64,000 nt of DNA from an uncultured Bacteroidia bacterium (GCA_902798975.1 CADBYT010000004.1:1-64000); one strand, 5' to 3'; numbered from the stretch's first letter, positions 17,537 through 27,692 are shown. Made by a program: numbers and translations. The notes: generated by a model from the sequence alone, not told the origin.

Positions 17537-20080
17537 TTATTCGGTCACTTCCGTTTCCGCTTCCGGAGCATCTTCCTGGAGTTCTTCCTCCGCCTTGGCG
17601 ACCGGTGACACCGCAGCGATTGCATCTCCCTCCCGGATGTTGATCAGTCTCACACCTTGGGTGGCCCTGCCGGCTACCCGGATGTCGGATACAGCCATTC
17701 TGATGGTCAGGCCGGACTTCGTGATGATCATCAGATCATTCTCTTCCGTCACGCTCTTGATTGCAACAAGCGGGCCAGTTTTTTCAGTGATGGCAATTGT
17801 CTTGACGCCCTTGGCTCCGCGGGAGGTCAGGCGATACTCGTCCGGATCGGAGCGCTTGCCATAGCCGTTCTCGCTGACTACCAGCACGGTATGGGCTGCA
17901 GCATCCTCTGCCTTCGGGTTCGCGGAGATGGCTCCCACCACCTCGTCGTCATCATCGATATTGATGCCGCGAACGCCCGATCCGCTGCGTCCGATGGCGC
18001 GGACTTCCTCTTCGTTGAAGCGGCAGCAGCGGCCCTTGCGGGCGGCAATCATGATTTCGTGCGCGCCGTCGGTGAGCAGCGCGTCGAGCAGTTCGTCCCC
18101 TTCGCGGATGCCGATGGCGATGATGCCCTTGTTGCGGCTGCGACGGTTGGAATATTCGGTCAGGTTGGTTTTCTTGACAACGCCCCGCTTCGTGATGAGG
18201 ATCACGAAATGGTTGTCCGTGTACTCCGGATTCTCGATGGAGCGCACGTTCAGGTAGGTGCGGATGCGGTCCGCCGGGTCGATGGAGAGCAGGTTCTGCA
18301 CCGCGCGGCCCTTGGAGGTGCGGGTGCCTTCCGGCAGCTCATAGACCTTGAGGCGGTAGCACATGCCCTGGTCGGTGAAGAAGAGCATCGTGGAGTGCAT
18401 GTTGGCCACGTAGATATGCTCGATGAAGTCTTCGTCGCGGGTGGCGCTGGCCTTCTTGCCCACGCCGCCGCGAGCCTGCGTGCGGAACTCCGTCAGGGCG
18501 GTGCGCTTGATGTAGCCGAGGTGGGAAATCGTGATCACGACGTCCTCGTCGGCATAGAAGTCCTCGGGGTTGAATTCATCCTCGGACAGGGTGATCTCCG
18601 TGCGGCGGGCGTCGCCGTAGCGGGCCTTGAGCTCGGCGGTCTCTTCCTTGACGATGCCCAGCTGGAGCTCGGTGCTCGCGAGCACTTCTTTGCAGTGGGC
18701 GATGAATTTCTCGAGCTCGTCGTATTCTGCCTGCAGGCGGTCTTTCTCCAGGCCGGTGAGCTGGCGCAGGCGCATCTCCACGATGGCCGCCGCCTGGACG
18801 TCGTCGAAGCCGAAGGTGGCCATGAGCGTCGCCTTGGCGTCGTCCACGCTGCGGGAAGCCCGGATAATGGCGATGATCTCGTCGATCACGTCGATGGCCT
18901 TCAGGAGGCCTTCGAGGATGTGGGCGCGCTTCTGGGCCTTGTCCAGTTCGAACTTCGTCCGGCGGACCACCACCTCGTGGCGGAAGTCCACGAACGTGGC
19001 CAGCATGTCCTTGAGCGACAGCGTCCGGGGACGGCCGCCGACCAGGGCCACGTTGTTGATGGAGAAGCTGCTCTGCAGCGCCGTATATTTGAAAAGAGTG
19101 TTCAGGACCACGTTCGCGTTCGCCTCTTTCTTGACGACGAACTCGATGCGGATACCCTCGCGGTTGGTCAGTTCCCGAATGTCGGAAATGCCCTCGATCT
19201 TCTTCTCATGCACCATCTCGCTGATGCGGGACAGCATGTCGGCCTTGTTGACCATGTAGGGGACCTCGGTCACCACGATGGTCTCGCGGCCGTTGTCGCC
19301 CTCTTCGATCTCGGTCTTCGCGCGGATGACCACGCGGCCGCGGCCGGTGTTGTACGCGTCGATGATGCCCTGCCGGCCCATGATGATGCCGCCGGTCGGG
19401 AAATCGGGGCCCTGGATGTGCTCCATGAGCTCCTCGGTGGTGATGTCGGGGTTGTCGATGTACGCGCAGATGGCGTCGCAGACCTCGCCGAGGTTGTGCG
19501 GAGCCATGTTGGTGGCCATACCGACGGCGATACCCGCAGAGCCGTTGAGCAGCAGAAGCGGGAGCTTGGTCGGCAGCACGGTCGGCTCCTGGAGGGAGTC
19601 GTCGAAGTTGAGCGTCATATCGACGGTATCCTTGTCCAGGTCGGCCAGGACGTCCTCCGTCATCTTCTCAAGTTTGGCTTCCGTATATCGCATGGCGGCC
19701 ACGGGGTCGCCGTCCATCGAGCCGAAGTTACCCTGGCCGAAGACCAGCGGATAGCGCTGGTTCCACGGCTGCGCCAGACGCGCCATCGCATCATAGACGC
19801 TGGAGTCGCCGTGCGGATGGAACTTACCGAGCACCTCTCCCACGATACGGGCGGACTTCTTGGTCTGGCCGCCGTAGCTCAGGCCCAGGCCGTCCATGCC
19901 GAAAAGCACGCGCCGCTGCACGGGTTTCAGGCCGTCGCGGGCGTCGGGGAGAGCGCGGGACACGATCACGGACATCGAATAATCGATGTAGGCCGTGCGC
20001 ATCTCGTGATCAATCTCGACCGGTTCGATGATTCCTTTCACTTCTTCCTGAATTTCTTCGGGATTCTTTACCTCGTCCAT
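17537..20080 (-). CDS. gyrA: DNA gyrase subunit A
   Basis: An 847-residue type II topoisomerase subunit. The active-site tyrosine is Tyr132 in [10 protein letters not shown]. The quinolone-resistance region [19 protein letters not shown] keeps Ser at the E. coli 83 position (S93) and Asp at the 87 position (D97), so no classic resistance change is present. The C-terminal beta-pinwheel follows, with GyrA-box-like segments such as [13 protein letters not shown], and an acidic tail rich in Glu. It is divergent from the Clp N-domain gene and followed by the TPR gene. Confidence 0.98.
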   Translation of the reverse strand: MDEVKNPEEIQEEVKGIIEPVEIDHEMRTAYIDYSMSVIVSRALPDARDGLKPVQRRVLFGMDGLGLSYGGQTKKSARIVGEVLGKFHPHGDSSVYDAMARLAQPWNQRYPLVFGQGNFGSMDGDPVAAMRYTEAKLEKMTEDVLADLDKDTVDMTLNFDDSLQEPTVLPTKLPLLLLNGSAGIAVGMATNMAPHNLGEVCDAICAYIDNPDITTEELMEHIQGPDFPTGGIIMGRQGIIDAYNTGRGRVVIRAKTEIEEGDNGRETIVVTEVPYMVNKADMLSRISEMVHEKKIEGISDIRELTNREGIRIEFVVKKEANANVVLNTLFKYTALQSSFSINNVALVGGRPRTLSLKDMLATFVDFRHEVVVRRTKFELDKAQKRAHILEGLLKAIDVIDEIIAIIRASRSVDDAKATLMATFGFDDVQAAAIVEMRLRQLTGLEKDRLQAEYDELEKFIAHCKEVLASTELQLGIVKEETAELKARYGDARRTEITLSEDEFNPEDFYADEDVVITISHLGYIKRTALTEFRTQARGGVGKKASATRDEDFIEHIYVANMHSTMLFFTDQGMCYRLKVYELPEGTRTSKGRAVQNLLSIDPADRIRTYLNVRSIENPEYTDNHFVILITKRGVVKKTNLTEYSNRRSRNKGIIAIGIREGDELLDALLTDGAHEIMIAARKGRCCRFNEEEVRAIGRSGSGVRGINIDDDDEVVGAISANPKAEDAAAHTVLVVSENGYGKRSDPDEYRLTSRGAKGVKTIAITEKTGPLVAIKSVTEENDLMIITKSGLTIRMAVSDIRVAGRATQGVRLINIREGDAIAAVSPVAKAEEELQEDAPEAETEVTE

Positions 20081-20161
20081 AAAAATACACTATAGTTCTA
20101 AACATGCAAAAATAACTAAAATTTCCGATTAATTTGCTATTTTTGTCCATAATTTGACCCG

Positions 20162-20716
20162 ATGGAAATCAAGTTTTCGAGAGAGCTGCAGACCATCCTC
20201 TGCTACGCCCGCGACGAGGCCATGCGAACCGGCAATTACGGCGTCGGCGCGGACCATGTCGTGCTGGGTTTGCTCCGCCATCGGGACAACGACGCCTGCC
20301 GTATCCTGAGCGCCTGCGGCATGGATTTAGACGCCTTCAAGCGGGCCATCGACGAGCAGGTTTTCGGCGAGCAGTCCGTGCCCTGGCAGGACCAGGGCCA
20401 GGTCCGGCCGACACGCAGCGCGGCCGCCCTCGTGGGCGGTGCCGCCTACGAGGCCCTCAAGCAGGGCGGACAGGAGATATTCCCCGCCCACCTGCTCCTG
20501 TCGCTCGTCCGCCACGAAAAAAGCGTCGCCGCGAAGCTGCTCCGCGACCGGCAGTTCGACTACGACCGGCTGCTCGCCCTGATGCGCGAGCAGCATATCA
20601 TCTTCGAGCACACCGAGACCGTCCTCCCCCGCATGGAAGACCTCCTGGGCCCGCTCGGAGAGCAGCTTACCCGTCTGTATTCCGACGTCCAGTCGGAAAG
20701 CAATTACCTCAGCTGA
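20162..20716 (+). CDS. Stand-alone Clp N-terminal domain protein
   Basis: A 184-residue protein made of two Clp_N repeats: residues about 5-60 (FSRELQTILCYARDEAMRTG then GADHVVLGLLRHRDNDACRI) and 80-145 (AAYEALKQGGQEIFPAHLLL). There is no AAA module, no Walker motif and no protease. Clp_N domains bind adaptors and substrates for ClpA/ClpC; alone it may act as an adaptor or decoy, which is inference. It lies divergent from gyrA, where I recall full clpC in Bacteroides. It is 1 bp from the esterase gene, so they form an operon. A TATTTTTG box lies 20 bp or so upstream. Confidence 0.8.
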   Translation: MEIKFSRELQTILCYARDEAMRTGNYGVGADHVVLGLLRHRDNDACRILSACGMDLDAFKRAIDEQVFGEQSVPWQDQGQVRPTRSAAALVGGAAYEALKQGGQEIFPAHLLLSLVRHEKSVAAKLLRDRQFDYDRLLALMREQHIIFEHTETVLPRMEDLLGPLGEQLTRLYSDVQSESNYLS

Positions 20717-20717
20717 G

Positions 20718-21692
20718 ATGAAACGCCTGATCCTCCCCTTCCTGTTCCTGCTCCTCTGCGGGCCGGGCTTTGCGCAGGTGCGCCATGACGTGCCCGAAGG
20801 CACGTTCGTCCCCGACCCCGACCGGACCCTGTGCTACGCGCAGCGCGACACCTGCGACCTGCTGCTGGATTTCTTCGCCGCAGCGCCGGATTGCGGTCCC
20901 TGCGCCGACTCGCCGCGCAAGCCGCTGATCATCCATGTCTTCGGCGGCGGCTTCCTGATGGGGAAGCGCAACTACCCGGACGACCGCATCTGGTACCGGC
21001 AGCTGGCCGACGCAGGCTACAACGTGGCCGCCATCGACTACCGGCTGGCCTTGAAAGGCAAGACGATCAAAAACAAGCTTTCCCTGCCGCCCATGCTGGA
21101 GGAAGCCCTGCAGGTGGCGGTCGAGGACCTCTTCTCCGCCACCAACTACCTGATTGACAATGCAGAAGCGCTCGGCATCGATCCGGGCCGCATCATCGTC
21201 AGCGGCTCTTCGGCCGGCGCCATGACGGCCCTGCAGGCCGAATGGGAAATCTGCAACGGGAAAGCGCCGGCGAAGGTACTGCCGGGCTGGTTCAACTATG
21301 CGGGCATCATGGCCTTCGCGGGCGCCGTATTTTCAAGCGACGGGCCCATCAATTTCTCGCAGAAGCCCTGCCCCATCCTGCTGTGTTATGGCACCGAAGA
21401 CCACCTCGTTCCCTTCGGGTCCATCAACCTCCTCGGCAATCATTTTGCCGGCAGCGCAGCCCTGGCGAAGAAGCTGAAGGCGGTCGGAGCCAACTTCCAG
21501 ATCTACCGCTACACCGGCTCCGGCCACGAGATTTCCGTCTCGATGCACCGCAACGTCCCCGAGGAACTCCGCTTCCTGGAGGAGAACGTCATCAAGGGTG
21601 TGTACCGTCCGCTGGACGCCACCCTCACCGATGCGGGAATGGAAGATCCCGGGTGGGGAAAAGCCTCCACCCAGGATCTCTATGCGAATTGA
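20718..21692 (+). CDS. Secreted alpha/beta hydrolase (esterase/lipase family)
   Basis: A 324-residue protein with a signal peptide (MKRLILPFLFLLLCGPGFAQ). The oxyanion-hole region is HVFGGGFLMGKRN, the nucleophile elbow is GSSAGA (serine near residue 160), the acid is likely in GTEDHLVPF and the histidine in GSGHEIS. This is the pattern of carboxylesterase/acetyl-xylan-esterase-like hydrolases. The substrate is not determinable. It follows the Clp_N gene by 1 bp and is co-transcribed with it. Confidence 0.85.
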   Translation: MKRLILPFLFLLLCGPGFAQVRHDVPEGTFVPDPDRTLCYAQRDTCDLLLDFFAAAPDCGPCADSPRKPLIIHVFGGGFLMGKRNYPDDRIWYRQLADAGYNVAAIDYRLALKGKTIKNKLSLPPMLEEALQVAVEDLFSATNYLIDNAEALGIDPGRIIVSGSSAGAMTALQAEWEICNGKAPAKVLPGWFNYAGIMAFAGAVFSSDGPINFSQKPCPILLCYGTEDHLVPFGSINLLGNHFAGSAALAKKLKAVGANFQIYRYTGSGHEISVSMHRNVPEELRFLEENVIKGVYRPLDATLTDAGMEDPGWGKASTQDLYAN

Positions 21693-21703
21693 CGGACGCC
21701 TGA

Positions 21704-22573
21704 TTACTGCGTCATCCGCTGCAGGGCGACCGCCGCGAGTTCCGCGACGCGCGCCTTGTAGTTCGTGTTGGCGTCCTTGAGATAGCGGTGCGCGATGGCG
21801 CAGCACACCGTACCGGCGTTGTGGCCAAGCTTTGCGGCCATGCCGGCCAGGGCGGAGCCCTCCATCTCAAAATTGGTGATCTTGTAGCCGCCGAATTCGA
21901 AGCTCTCGAAGTCCTCGAGCATGTTCGGCATGGCGAGGCCCTGGCGCACCACGCGTCCCTGCGGGCCGTAAAAGCCGCTCGCGGAGATGGTCATGCCCTT
22001 CACGGTGCAGTCCGCGAAGCGGTCGATCAGCTTCTGGCTGGCGCGCACGAAGTACGGGTCGGGGAGATGCTTGTCCCAGTGGACATGCTTCTTGAAAGCT
22101 TCTTCAAAATCGAGGAGGGCGATGCTGTCGCGGTTGTCGTACCAGTTCAGCAGGCCGTCGCAGCCGACGGAAATATGCGAGAAGATGAAGGCCCCAAGGG
22201 GGATCTCCGGCTGGATGGCGCCGCAGGTACCGATGCGCAGGATATCCAGCGTGCGGTGCTCGGGCTTGACCTCGCGGGTCTCGAAATCGATGTTGGCGAG
22301 CGCGTCCAGCTCCGTCATCACGATGTCGATGTTGTCCGTGCCGATGCCGGTGGACAGGACGGTGATGCGCTTGTCGTTGAAAATGCCGGTCGCCCAGCAG
22401 AATTCGCGCGACGCGCCCTCCCTTTCGATGGTGTCGAAGAGGTTTTTGACCATTGCCACACGGCCGGGATCGCCGACGAGGATGACGTTGTCCGCCAGGT
22501 CCCCGGGAAGCATGTGGATGTGGAACGCGGAACCGTCTTCGTTGATGATAAGTTCGGATTCAGGTATTCTCAT
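21704..22573 (-). CDS. Nucleoside phosphorylase (uridine phosphorylase-like)
   Basis: A 289-residue PNP/UDP-family enzyme that splits nucleosides with phosphate into base and ribose-1-phosphate. Phosphate and ribose motifs are VILVGDPGRVAMV, VLSTGIGTDNIDI and RIGTCGAIQ, and NFEMEGSALAGMA holds the ribose-binding Met-Glu. Similarity suggests uridine phosphorylase, but base specificity needs testing. It is last in the operon LytTR-DUF4293-phosphorylase with a 17-bp gap. Confidence 0.9.
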   Translation of the reverse strand: MRIPESELIINEDGSAFHIHMLPGDLADNVILVGDPGRVAMVKNLFDTIEREGASREFCWATGIFNDKRITVLSTGIGTDNIDIVMTELDALANIDFETREVKPEHRTLDILRIGTCGAIQPEIPLGAFIFSHISVGCDGLLNWYDNRDSIALLDFEEAFKKHVHWDKHLPDPYFVRASQKLIDRFADCTVKGMTISASGFYGPQGRVVRQGLAMPNMLEDFESFEFGGYKITNFEMEGSALAGMAAKLGHNAGTVCCAIAHRYLKDANTNYKARVAELAAVALQRMTQ

Positions 22574-22590
22574 AACTATGCGGTATTACA

Positions 22591-22992
22591 TTATTTCTTG
22601 CGCTTGGCAGCACGCAGGCGGTCTGCGCTGCGCACCAGAAGCTCGTCCGCGAGGATGCTACGCGCGGCGAGGAAATCCAGGATCGTGGCCACGATCGGGA
22701 AGATGGCGGTCACGTGGAACATGGGATCGTTGTGCGTCTTGATGAAGTCGACGACAAGCCAGATCTGCAGGCCCACCAGGATGATGGCCGACAGCGCGGC
22801 GGTGCGCATCTGGAAGATACGGTGCTTGTACGTGGTCAGCGCCATAACCTGCAGGAAGCTTGTCAGGATGATCAGGACGGCATACGGCCAGTACTCGGTA
22901 TAAGCGATGTCACCTGCCTTGGTGCAGAACAGGAGGGCGACGACGAGTCCCGTCGCCAGGAGAAGATACAGGGTTTGAACTCTTTGCCACAT
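22591..22992 (-). CDS. DUF4293 family membrane protein
   Basis: A 133-residue protein with four hydrophobic segments, beginning MWQRVQTLYLLLATGLVVAL, and a basic tail (RLRAAKRKK). This matches DUF4293, a small Bacteroidetes family of unknown function. It is 3 bp downstream of the LytTR gene, so the two are co-transcribed. Confidence 0.85.
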   Translation of the reverse strand: MWQRVQTLYLLLATGLVVALLFCTKAGDIAYTEYWPYAVLIILTSFLQVMALTTYKHRIFQMRTAALSAIILVGLQIWLVVDFIKTHNDPMFHVTAIFPIVATILDFLAARSILADELLVRSADRLRAAKRKK

Positions 22993-22995
22993 AAA

Positions 22996-23877
22996 CTAAC
23001 GCGAATTGAAGCGGGCCAGGACGGCCTGCTCGTAGGTTTTCGAAATGGGGATGGGCTCGATGGAGTCGATGTCGAAGTCGACCTTGTAGCCCTCTTTCTC
23101 GGACTTCAGGATGGAGATCTTGCGGATGTTGACGATGTACTTGCGGTGGCAGCGGACCAGCTCGCTGTCCGCGAAGCTGTCCTCCACCGTCTTGAGCCGG
23201 CAGCGCAGCATGTACTGCTTCATCTCGCCGGCGCTGTCCATGTACCACGCCTTGATGTAGTTGTCGTCCGACTCGATGAAGTAGAGGTTGTCGGAGCTGA
23301 TGGAGAACTTGAGCACGCCGTTGTTGTCGAACAGGGTGATGCGCTTGTCGGAGTACGGCACCGCCGGCTTGTCGCTGACGACATTGCCGTAGTTCATCAG
23401 GCGGATGGTGTTGTCCCGGTCCTGCAGGGCGAAATGCAGGGCGCAGAAGGCGAAGGGCACGCACAGGCACACGGCCGAATAGACCAGGGCGCCGAGGAAG
23501 ATCTCCCCGTTCCCGCGGCCGTCGCCCTCGATGATGCCCACCTCCGCGCCGCGGCGGGTGAAGACCGTGTAGAGCAGCGCCACCACCACGACCTCCGCCA
23601 CGTTCCAGGCGATGTAGCCCAGCTGGGTGAAATTCGGCAGGTCCCGGCAGCGGTGCATCAGCGCGCGGCTCATGATGACGAGCAGCGCAGAGAGCAGGAT
23701 GAATGCGAGCGTGTAGACGAAGGCTTCGCTCTCACCGAGCGCAAACCAGGCCGAGCTGGAAAAGGGAATGCTGACCAGGATGAAGACCAGGGAGAATAGG
23801 GCGGTATACACCACGGTCATCCAGATCTGCTCCTTTTCGAGCAGATAACGAGGCAACCGGTCATTGAGTGCAAACAT
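22996..23877 (-). CDS. Membrane protein with LytTR DNA-binding domain
   Basis: A 293-residue regulator. Four hydrophobic helices lie in residues 20-150, followed by a C-terminal LytTR domain (about 190-290: LYFIESDDNYIKAWYMDSAG, ELVRCHRKYIVNIRKI). The start at 23877 (MFALNDRL) fits a TATATTTG box at 23901-23908 on the minus strand, better than an upstream TTG at 23904. No receiver domain is present, so any sensing would be through the membrane part. It heads the operon with DUF4293 and the nucleoside phosphorylase. Confidence 0.85.
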   Translation of the reverse strand: MFALNDRLPRYLLEKEQIWMTVVYTALFSLVFILVSIPFSSSAWFALGESEAFVYTLAFILLSALLVIMSRALMHRCRDLPNFTQLGYIAWNVAEVVVVALLYTVFTRRGAEVGIIEGDGRGNGEIFLGALVYSAVCLCVPFAFCALHFALQDRDNTIRLMNYGNVVSDKPAVPYSDKRITLFDNNGVLKFSISSDNLYFIESDDNYIKAWYMDSAGEMKQYMLRCRLKTVEDSFADSELVRCHRKYIVNIRKISILKSEKEGYKVDFDIDSIEPIPISKTYEQAVLARFNSR

Positions 23878-23952
23878 GGTCTTCCAGAGTCCGTTGAAAT
23901 GCAAATATAAGAATTATTTGCTACCTTTGCGCCGGATAAAAAAGGATTCTTT

Positions 23953-25197
23953 ATGGAGAAAAGAGTAGTAGTGACCGGACTGGGTGTCCTCTCCTGCGTC
24001 GGCAACGACGTCAAGACTTTCTGGGACAACCTCATTCACGGCGTGTGCGGCATCGACTATATCACGGAGTACCCCACGGACGGCCTCGCCGTCAAGATCG
24101 GCGGCATGATCCGCAATTTCAACCCCGAGGAGTACGGGATGGACAAACCGTTCATCCGCAAGCAGGACCCGTTCACGGTCTACGGCATGGCGTCCGCCTG
24201 GCAGGCCATGCAGGACGCGGGCCTCGTGGCCGGTGAGAACATCGACCCGGCCCGGCTCGGCACCTATGTCGGCTCCGGCATCGGCGGCTTCACGACCATT
24301 CAGCGGGAACTGTCGAAATTCTTCGAGGATCCCTCCGGACAGTGGGTTTCCCCCAACTTTGTCCCGACGATGATCAGCGACATGGCCGGCGGCCAGATCG
24401 CCATCAAATTCAACGCCCAGGCCTCCTGCATCGACATCGTGACGGCCTGCGCCACTTCCACGCACTCCATCGGCGAGGCCTTCCGCGCCATCCGGCACGG
24501 CTATGCCGACGCCATCATCGCCGGCGGCACGGACCGCTGCACCATTCCGATCGGCATCGCCGGTTTCGCGAATGCCAAGGCGCTCACCCGTTCCACCGAT
24601 CCGCAGTACGCCTCCCTGCCGTTCAACGCGAACCGCAGCGGCTTCGTGATGGCGGACGGTTCCGCCGTCATGATTCTCGAAGAAATGGAGCACGCCAAGG
24701 CCCGCGGCGCCCACATCTACGCTGAGGTCACGGGCTACGGCAGCACCTGCGACGCCTACCACGCCACGGCGCCCCGTCCCGAGGGAACCACCCAGGCCGA
24801 GTGCATCAAGATTGCGCTGGAGCAGTCCGGCTTCGATCCCGCCAAGGACAACGTCTACATCAACGCCCACGGCACGGGTACGCTCCTCAACGACGTGGCC
24901 GAGACCAAGGCCTACAAGCTTGCGATGGGCGATTTCGCCTACAAGTGCCATATCAGCAGCACCAAGTCCATGCACGGCCACATGTTCGGCGCCACCGGCG
25001 CCATCGAGGCCGTGGCCACGGTGCTTGCCCTGCAGGAAGGCATCGTGCCGCCGACCGTCCACCTGGATGCGCCGGATCCGGAGTGCGACCTGGACTACAC
25101 GCCCAACGTCGCCGTCAAGACCGATGTCAACCTCGGCCTCAGCGACTCATTTGGTTTCGGTGGGCATAACGCCTGCCTGGCTTTCAGAAAGATTTAA
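23953..25197 (+). CDS. fabF: Beta-ketoacyl-ACP synthase II-like (FabF)
   Basis: A 414-residue thiolase-fold condensing enzyme that extends acyl-ACP with malonyl-ACP. The Cys-His-His triad is intact: Cys166 in DIVTACATST, His306 in NAHGTGT and His343 in KSMHGH. The usual KSMTGH has His in place of Thr, a mild oddity. No acpP neighbour is present, so this may be a second condensing enzyme rather than the main FAS gene. A TACCTTTG box lies 23 bp upstream. It converges on prfA with a 4-bp overlap of stop codons. Confidence 0.93.
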   Translation: MEKRVVVTGLGVLSCVGNDVKTFWDNLIHGVCGIDYITEYPTDGLAVKIGGMIRNFNPEEYGMDKPFIRKQDPFTVYGMASAWQAMQDAGLVAGENIDPARLGTYVGSGIGGFTTIQRELSKFFEDPSGQWVSPNFVPTMISDMAGGQIAIKFNAQASCIDIVTACATSTHSIGEAFRAIRHGYADAIIAGGTDRCTIPIGIAGFANAKALTRSTDPQYASLPFNANRSGFVMADGSAVMILEEMEHAKARGAHIYAEVTGYGSTCDAYHATAPRPEGTTQAECIKIALEQSGFDPAKDNVYINAHGTGTLLNDVAETKAYKLAMGDFAYKCHISSTKSMHGHMFGATGAIEAVATVLALQEGIVPPTVHLDAPDPECDLDYTPNVAVKTDVNLGLSDSFGFGGHNACLAFRKI

Positions 25198-26285
25198 TCG
25201 CCGGCTTCCTTCAGGCGCTCGGCGTTCTCAGCGATCTGCAGCTGATCGATGCATTCCTGGATATCCCCGTCCATGAAGACGGGCAGATTGTACATACTCC
25301 AGTTGATGCGGTGGTCCGTGACGCGGCCCTGCGGATAATTGTAGGTGCGGATCTTGGCGGAGCGGTCGCCCGTGGACACCATCGTCTTGCGCTTGGCGGC
25401 GATGCCGTCCAGGTACTTCTGGTGCTCCAGATTATAGAGGCGCGTACGCAGTTCCTCGAATGCGCGGTCCTTGTTTTTCAACTGGGAGCGCTCTTCCTGG
25501 CACTGCACCACCAGGCCGGTGGGAATGTGCGTAAGGCGCACGGCGGAGTAGGTCGTGTTGACGCCCTGGCCGCCCGGGCCGGAAGCGCAGAAGAGGTCGA
25601 GCCGGATGTCGTCCCAGCTCAGGTCGACGTCGAATTCGCCGGCCTCCGGGAAGACCGCCACAGAAGCGGCGGAAGTCTGGATGCGGCCCTGGGTCTCCGT
25701 CTGCGGCACGCGCTGGACGCGGTGCACGCCGGATTCATATTTCATCACGCCATAGACGCCGTCGTTGCCGGAAAGCTTGAAGACGATCTGTTTGAAGCCG
25801 CCGGAGGTGCCGGGGGCCTGGTCGGTGACTTCGAGTTTCCAGCCGCGGCGCTCAGCGAAATGCTGGTACATGCGGAAGAGGTCGCCGGCAAAGATGGCCG
25901 CCTCGTCGCCGCCGGTCCCGCCGCGGATTTCGACCATGGCATTCTTGCCGTCGTCGGGGTCGGCCGGGATGAGCAGAAGCTTGATCTGCTGCTCCATCTC
26001 CGGGATTTTGGGCTCGATCTCCGCGATCTCCATGCGGGCCATTTCGCGCAGCTCCTCATCTTTTTCGTTGACAAGGATATCCTTGGCGGAGGCGAGGTCC
26101 TCCACCATCTTCTCATACTGCTTGCCGGTCTTGATGATCGGTTCCAGCTCCTTGTAGTCCTTGTTCAGCTGGACGTATTTCTTCATGTCCGCCATCGCCT
26201 CGGGGCTCGAGAGCTGCTCTTGCAGCGACTTGAACTTACCCTCGAGGGAAAGGACTTTGTCGAGTAGGGAATTGTTATCTGCCAT
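25194..26285 (-). CDS. prfA: Peptide chain release factor 1
   Basis: A 363-residue class I release factor that ends translation at UAA and UAG. The GGQ motif is at 238-240 (ASGPGGQGVNTTYSAVRLTH). The codon-recognition tripeptide is PQT (194-196, RVPQTETQGR), the RF1 form rather than the SPF of RF2. It begins MADNNSLLDK and is 3 bp downstream of the GNAT gene on the same strand. Confidence 0.97.
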   Translation of the reverse strand: MADNNSLLDKVLSLEGKFKSLQEQLSSPEAMADMKKYVQLNKDYKELEPIIKTGKQYEKMVEDLASAKDILVNEKDEELREMARMEIAEIEPKIPEMEQQIKLLLIPADPDDGKNAMVEIRGGTGGDEAAIFAGDLFRMYQHFAERRGWKLEVTDQAPGTSGGFKQIVFKLSGNDGVYGVMKYESGVHRVQRVPQTETQGRIQTSAASVAVFPEAGEFDVDLSWDDIRLDLFCASGPGGQGVNTTYSAVRLTHIPTGLVVQCQEERSQLKNKDRAFEELRTRLYNLEHQKYLDGIAAKRKTMVSTGDRSAKIRTYNYPQGRVTDHRINWSMYNLPVFMDGDIQECIDQLQIAENAERLKEAGD

Positions 26286-26288
26286 GGG

Positions 26289-27407
26289 TCAAATCTTCTT
26301 TAAGTAGCAGCGGCGACGCATGAACGGCTCGCGTTCGTAGCTGTTCCAGAGGTTGATCGCGCTGTTGGTTTCTATTTGCGGGTTGGAGATGGCCCAGCGG
26401 TTGCCCACCTGGATGGCCTTTTCCGCCATTTCTTCGAAATAAACCGAGGACACGCCCTTGTTCTGCCACTCGGGGGCGGCGCCGTTGACCATCAGGTCGG
26501 TGACCTCGAAGTTGTGCATCGCCCGCCAGAGGTGCCACCAGCCGAAGGGGAAAATCCTGCCCTTCGCCTTCTGAAGGGCCTGCGAAATGGTTGGGAAAGC
26601 GATGCCGAACGCGACGACCTCTTCATGCTCGTCGAACAGCACGCAGCTGATCTTGTCCGAGAGGTACGGCATCACGTTCGCGGCCTCTTCGTCGATCTCC
26701 TCATCCGTCAGGGGGATGAAATTCAGGACGGCCGAGGCGAAGCTTTCGTTGTACACCTTGAAGAACTTGCGCACCAGGGCCTTGTCCCGCTTGAGTTTGT
26801 TGATGCTGCCGAAGTGCAGGTTGTAGCGCTCCTGCACCATCTTGGACACGCGGCGGGCCTTCTCGGGAACGCCGTGGTTCGCGACCATCTTGTACTGGAT
26901 CCAGTCGCATTCCTTCTCGTAGCCCAGCTCCTTGACGAAGTCGTTGTAGTACGGGAAGTTATACAGGCAGTTGAAGGGCGGGATATGGTCGTATCCCTCG
27001 ATCAGCATGCCCTGCTTGCCGAAAGTATTGTAGTAAAGCGGGCCGTGGATCTCGTCCATCCCCTGCTCCTTCGCCCAGGCCTCCGCCGTACCGAGCAGCA
27101 GGCGGGCTACTTCGAAATCCTTGATGCAGTCGAACCAGCCGAAGCGGGCGCGCTTCTTGCCATAGAGTTCGTTGTAGCGGGGGTTGATCATGCCGCTGAT
27201 GCGTCCGGCCACCTTGTCGCCGTCGAAGACCAGCCACAACTTGTGGCTGCAGTATTTGAGCGGTGCGACGCGGGTCAGCGAACGAACCTGGTCACTGTGC
27301 AACGCGGGCACGTACTGGGCGCAATCCTTGTACAGCTCGTCCGGGAAACGGACGAACTGCATGAGCTCCCGACGGGTTTTGACTTCACGGATTACATAAT
27401 CGGCCAT
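26289..27407 (-). CDS. GNAT-superfamily acetyltransferase-like protein
   Basis: A 372-residue protein, start chosen at MADYVIREVKTRREL (27407). Features include a FemX/GNAT-like middle (EIHGPLYYNTFGKQGMLIEG) and a second acyltransferase-like half (VTDLMVNGAAPEWQNKGVSS). It is close to Bacteroidetes proteins annotated as GNAT N-acetyltransferases or hypotheticals; the acetyl-CoA pocket is not certain. It is upstream of prfA by 3 bp. The 285 bp upstream hold two copies of the hairpin repeat. Confidence 0.7.
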   Translation of the reverse strand: MADYVIREVKTRRELMQFVRFPDELYKDCAQYVPALHSDQVRSLTRVAPLKYCSHKLWLVFDGDKVAGRISGMINPRYNELYGKKRARFGWFDCIKDFEVARLLLGTAEAWAKEQGMDEIHGPLYYNTFGKQGMLIEGYDHIPPFNCLYNFPYYNDFVKELGYEKECDWIQYKMVANHGVPEKARRVSKMVQERYNLHFGSINKLKRDKALVRKFFKVYNESFASAVLNFIPLTDEEIDEEAANVMPYLSDKISCVLFDEHEEVVAFGIAFPTISQALQKAKGRIFPFGWWHLWRAMHNFEVTDLMVNGAAPEWQNKGVSSVYFEEMAEKAIQVGNRWAISNPQIETNSAINLWNSYEREPFMRRRCYLKKI

Positions 27408-27498
27408 TGCAGCATACAACTACTTATGATAGCTTGCAAAGATAAGCATTTCCCTTGGAAATTAAAACCCGCCGGACGCACTTGCGCGGGAGCGTCGC

Positions 27499-27564
27499 GG
27501 AGGACGGAGCCGGAATTGGTTTTCCGGCAAACCTGCCCGGAAAATAATTCCGGGCCGTCCGCGG
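27499..27564 (+). repeat. Dispersed hairpin element (TTTTTCGG family), copy 2
   Basis: The left arm GGACGGAGCCGGAATTGGTT and the right arm AATAATTCCGGGCCGTCC pair almost fully around a loop near GGCAAACCTGCCC. Arms carry CGGAATT/AATTCCG where other copies have TGGAATT/AATTCCA or GCAAATT/AATTTGC, so pairing is kept. Confidence 0.9.
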
Positions 27565-27591
27565 AGGCAGATAGTGCGGCGCGGGGGCGTT

Positions 27592-27660
27592 GTGGAGGGC
27601 GGAGCGCAAATTGGTTTTTCGGGCAGCCGCACGAAAAATAATTTGCGGCCGCCCGCGGGG
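27592..27660 (+). repeat. Dispersed hairpin element (TTTTTCGG family), copy 3
   Basis: The left arm GGGCGGAGCGCAAATTGG and the right arm AATAATTTGCGGCCGCCC pair around TTTTTCGGGCAGCCGCACG. It lies 28 bp from copy 2 in the same orientation, giving a tandem pair between the GNAT gene and mazG. Confidence 0.9.
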
Positions 27661-27692
27661 GAAAGGCCACGCCGGGCGCGAGGGACTTCCGC

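Noticed and set aside
17537-20080. Quinolone-resistance substitutions in gyrA
   Set aside because: Ser and Asp at the E. coli 83 and 87 positions are both wild type.
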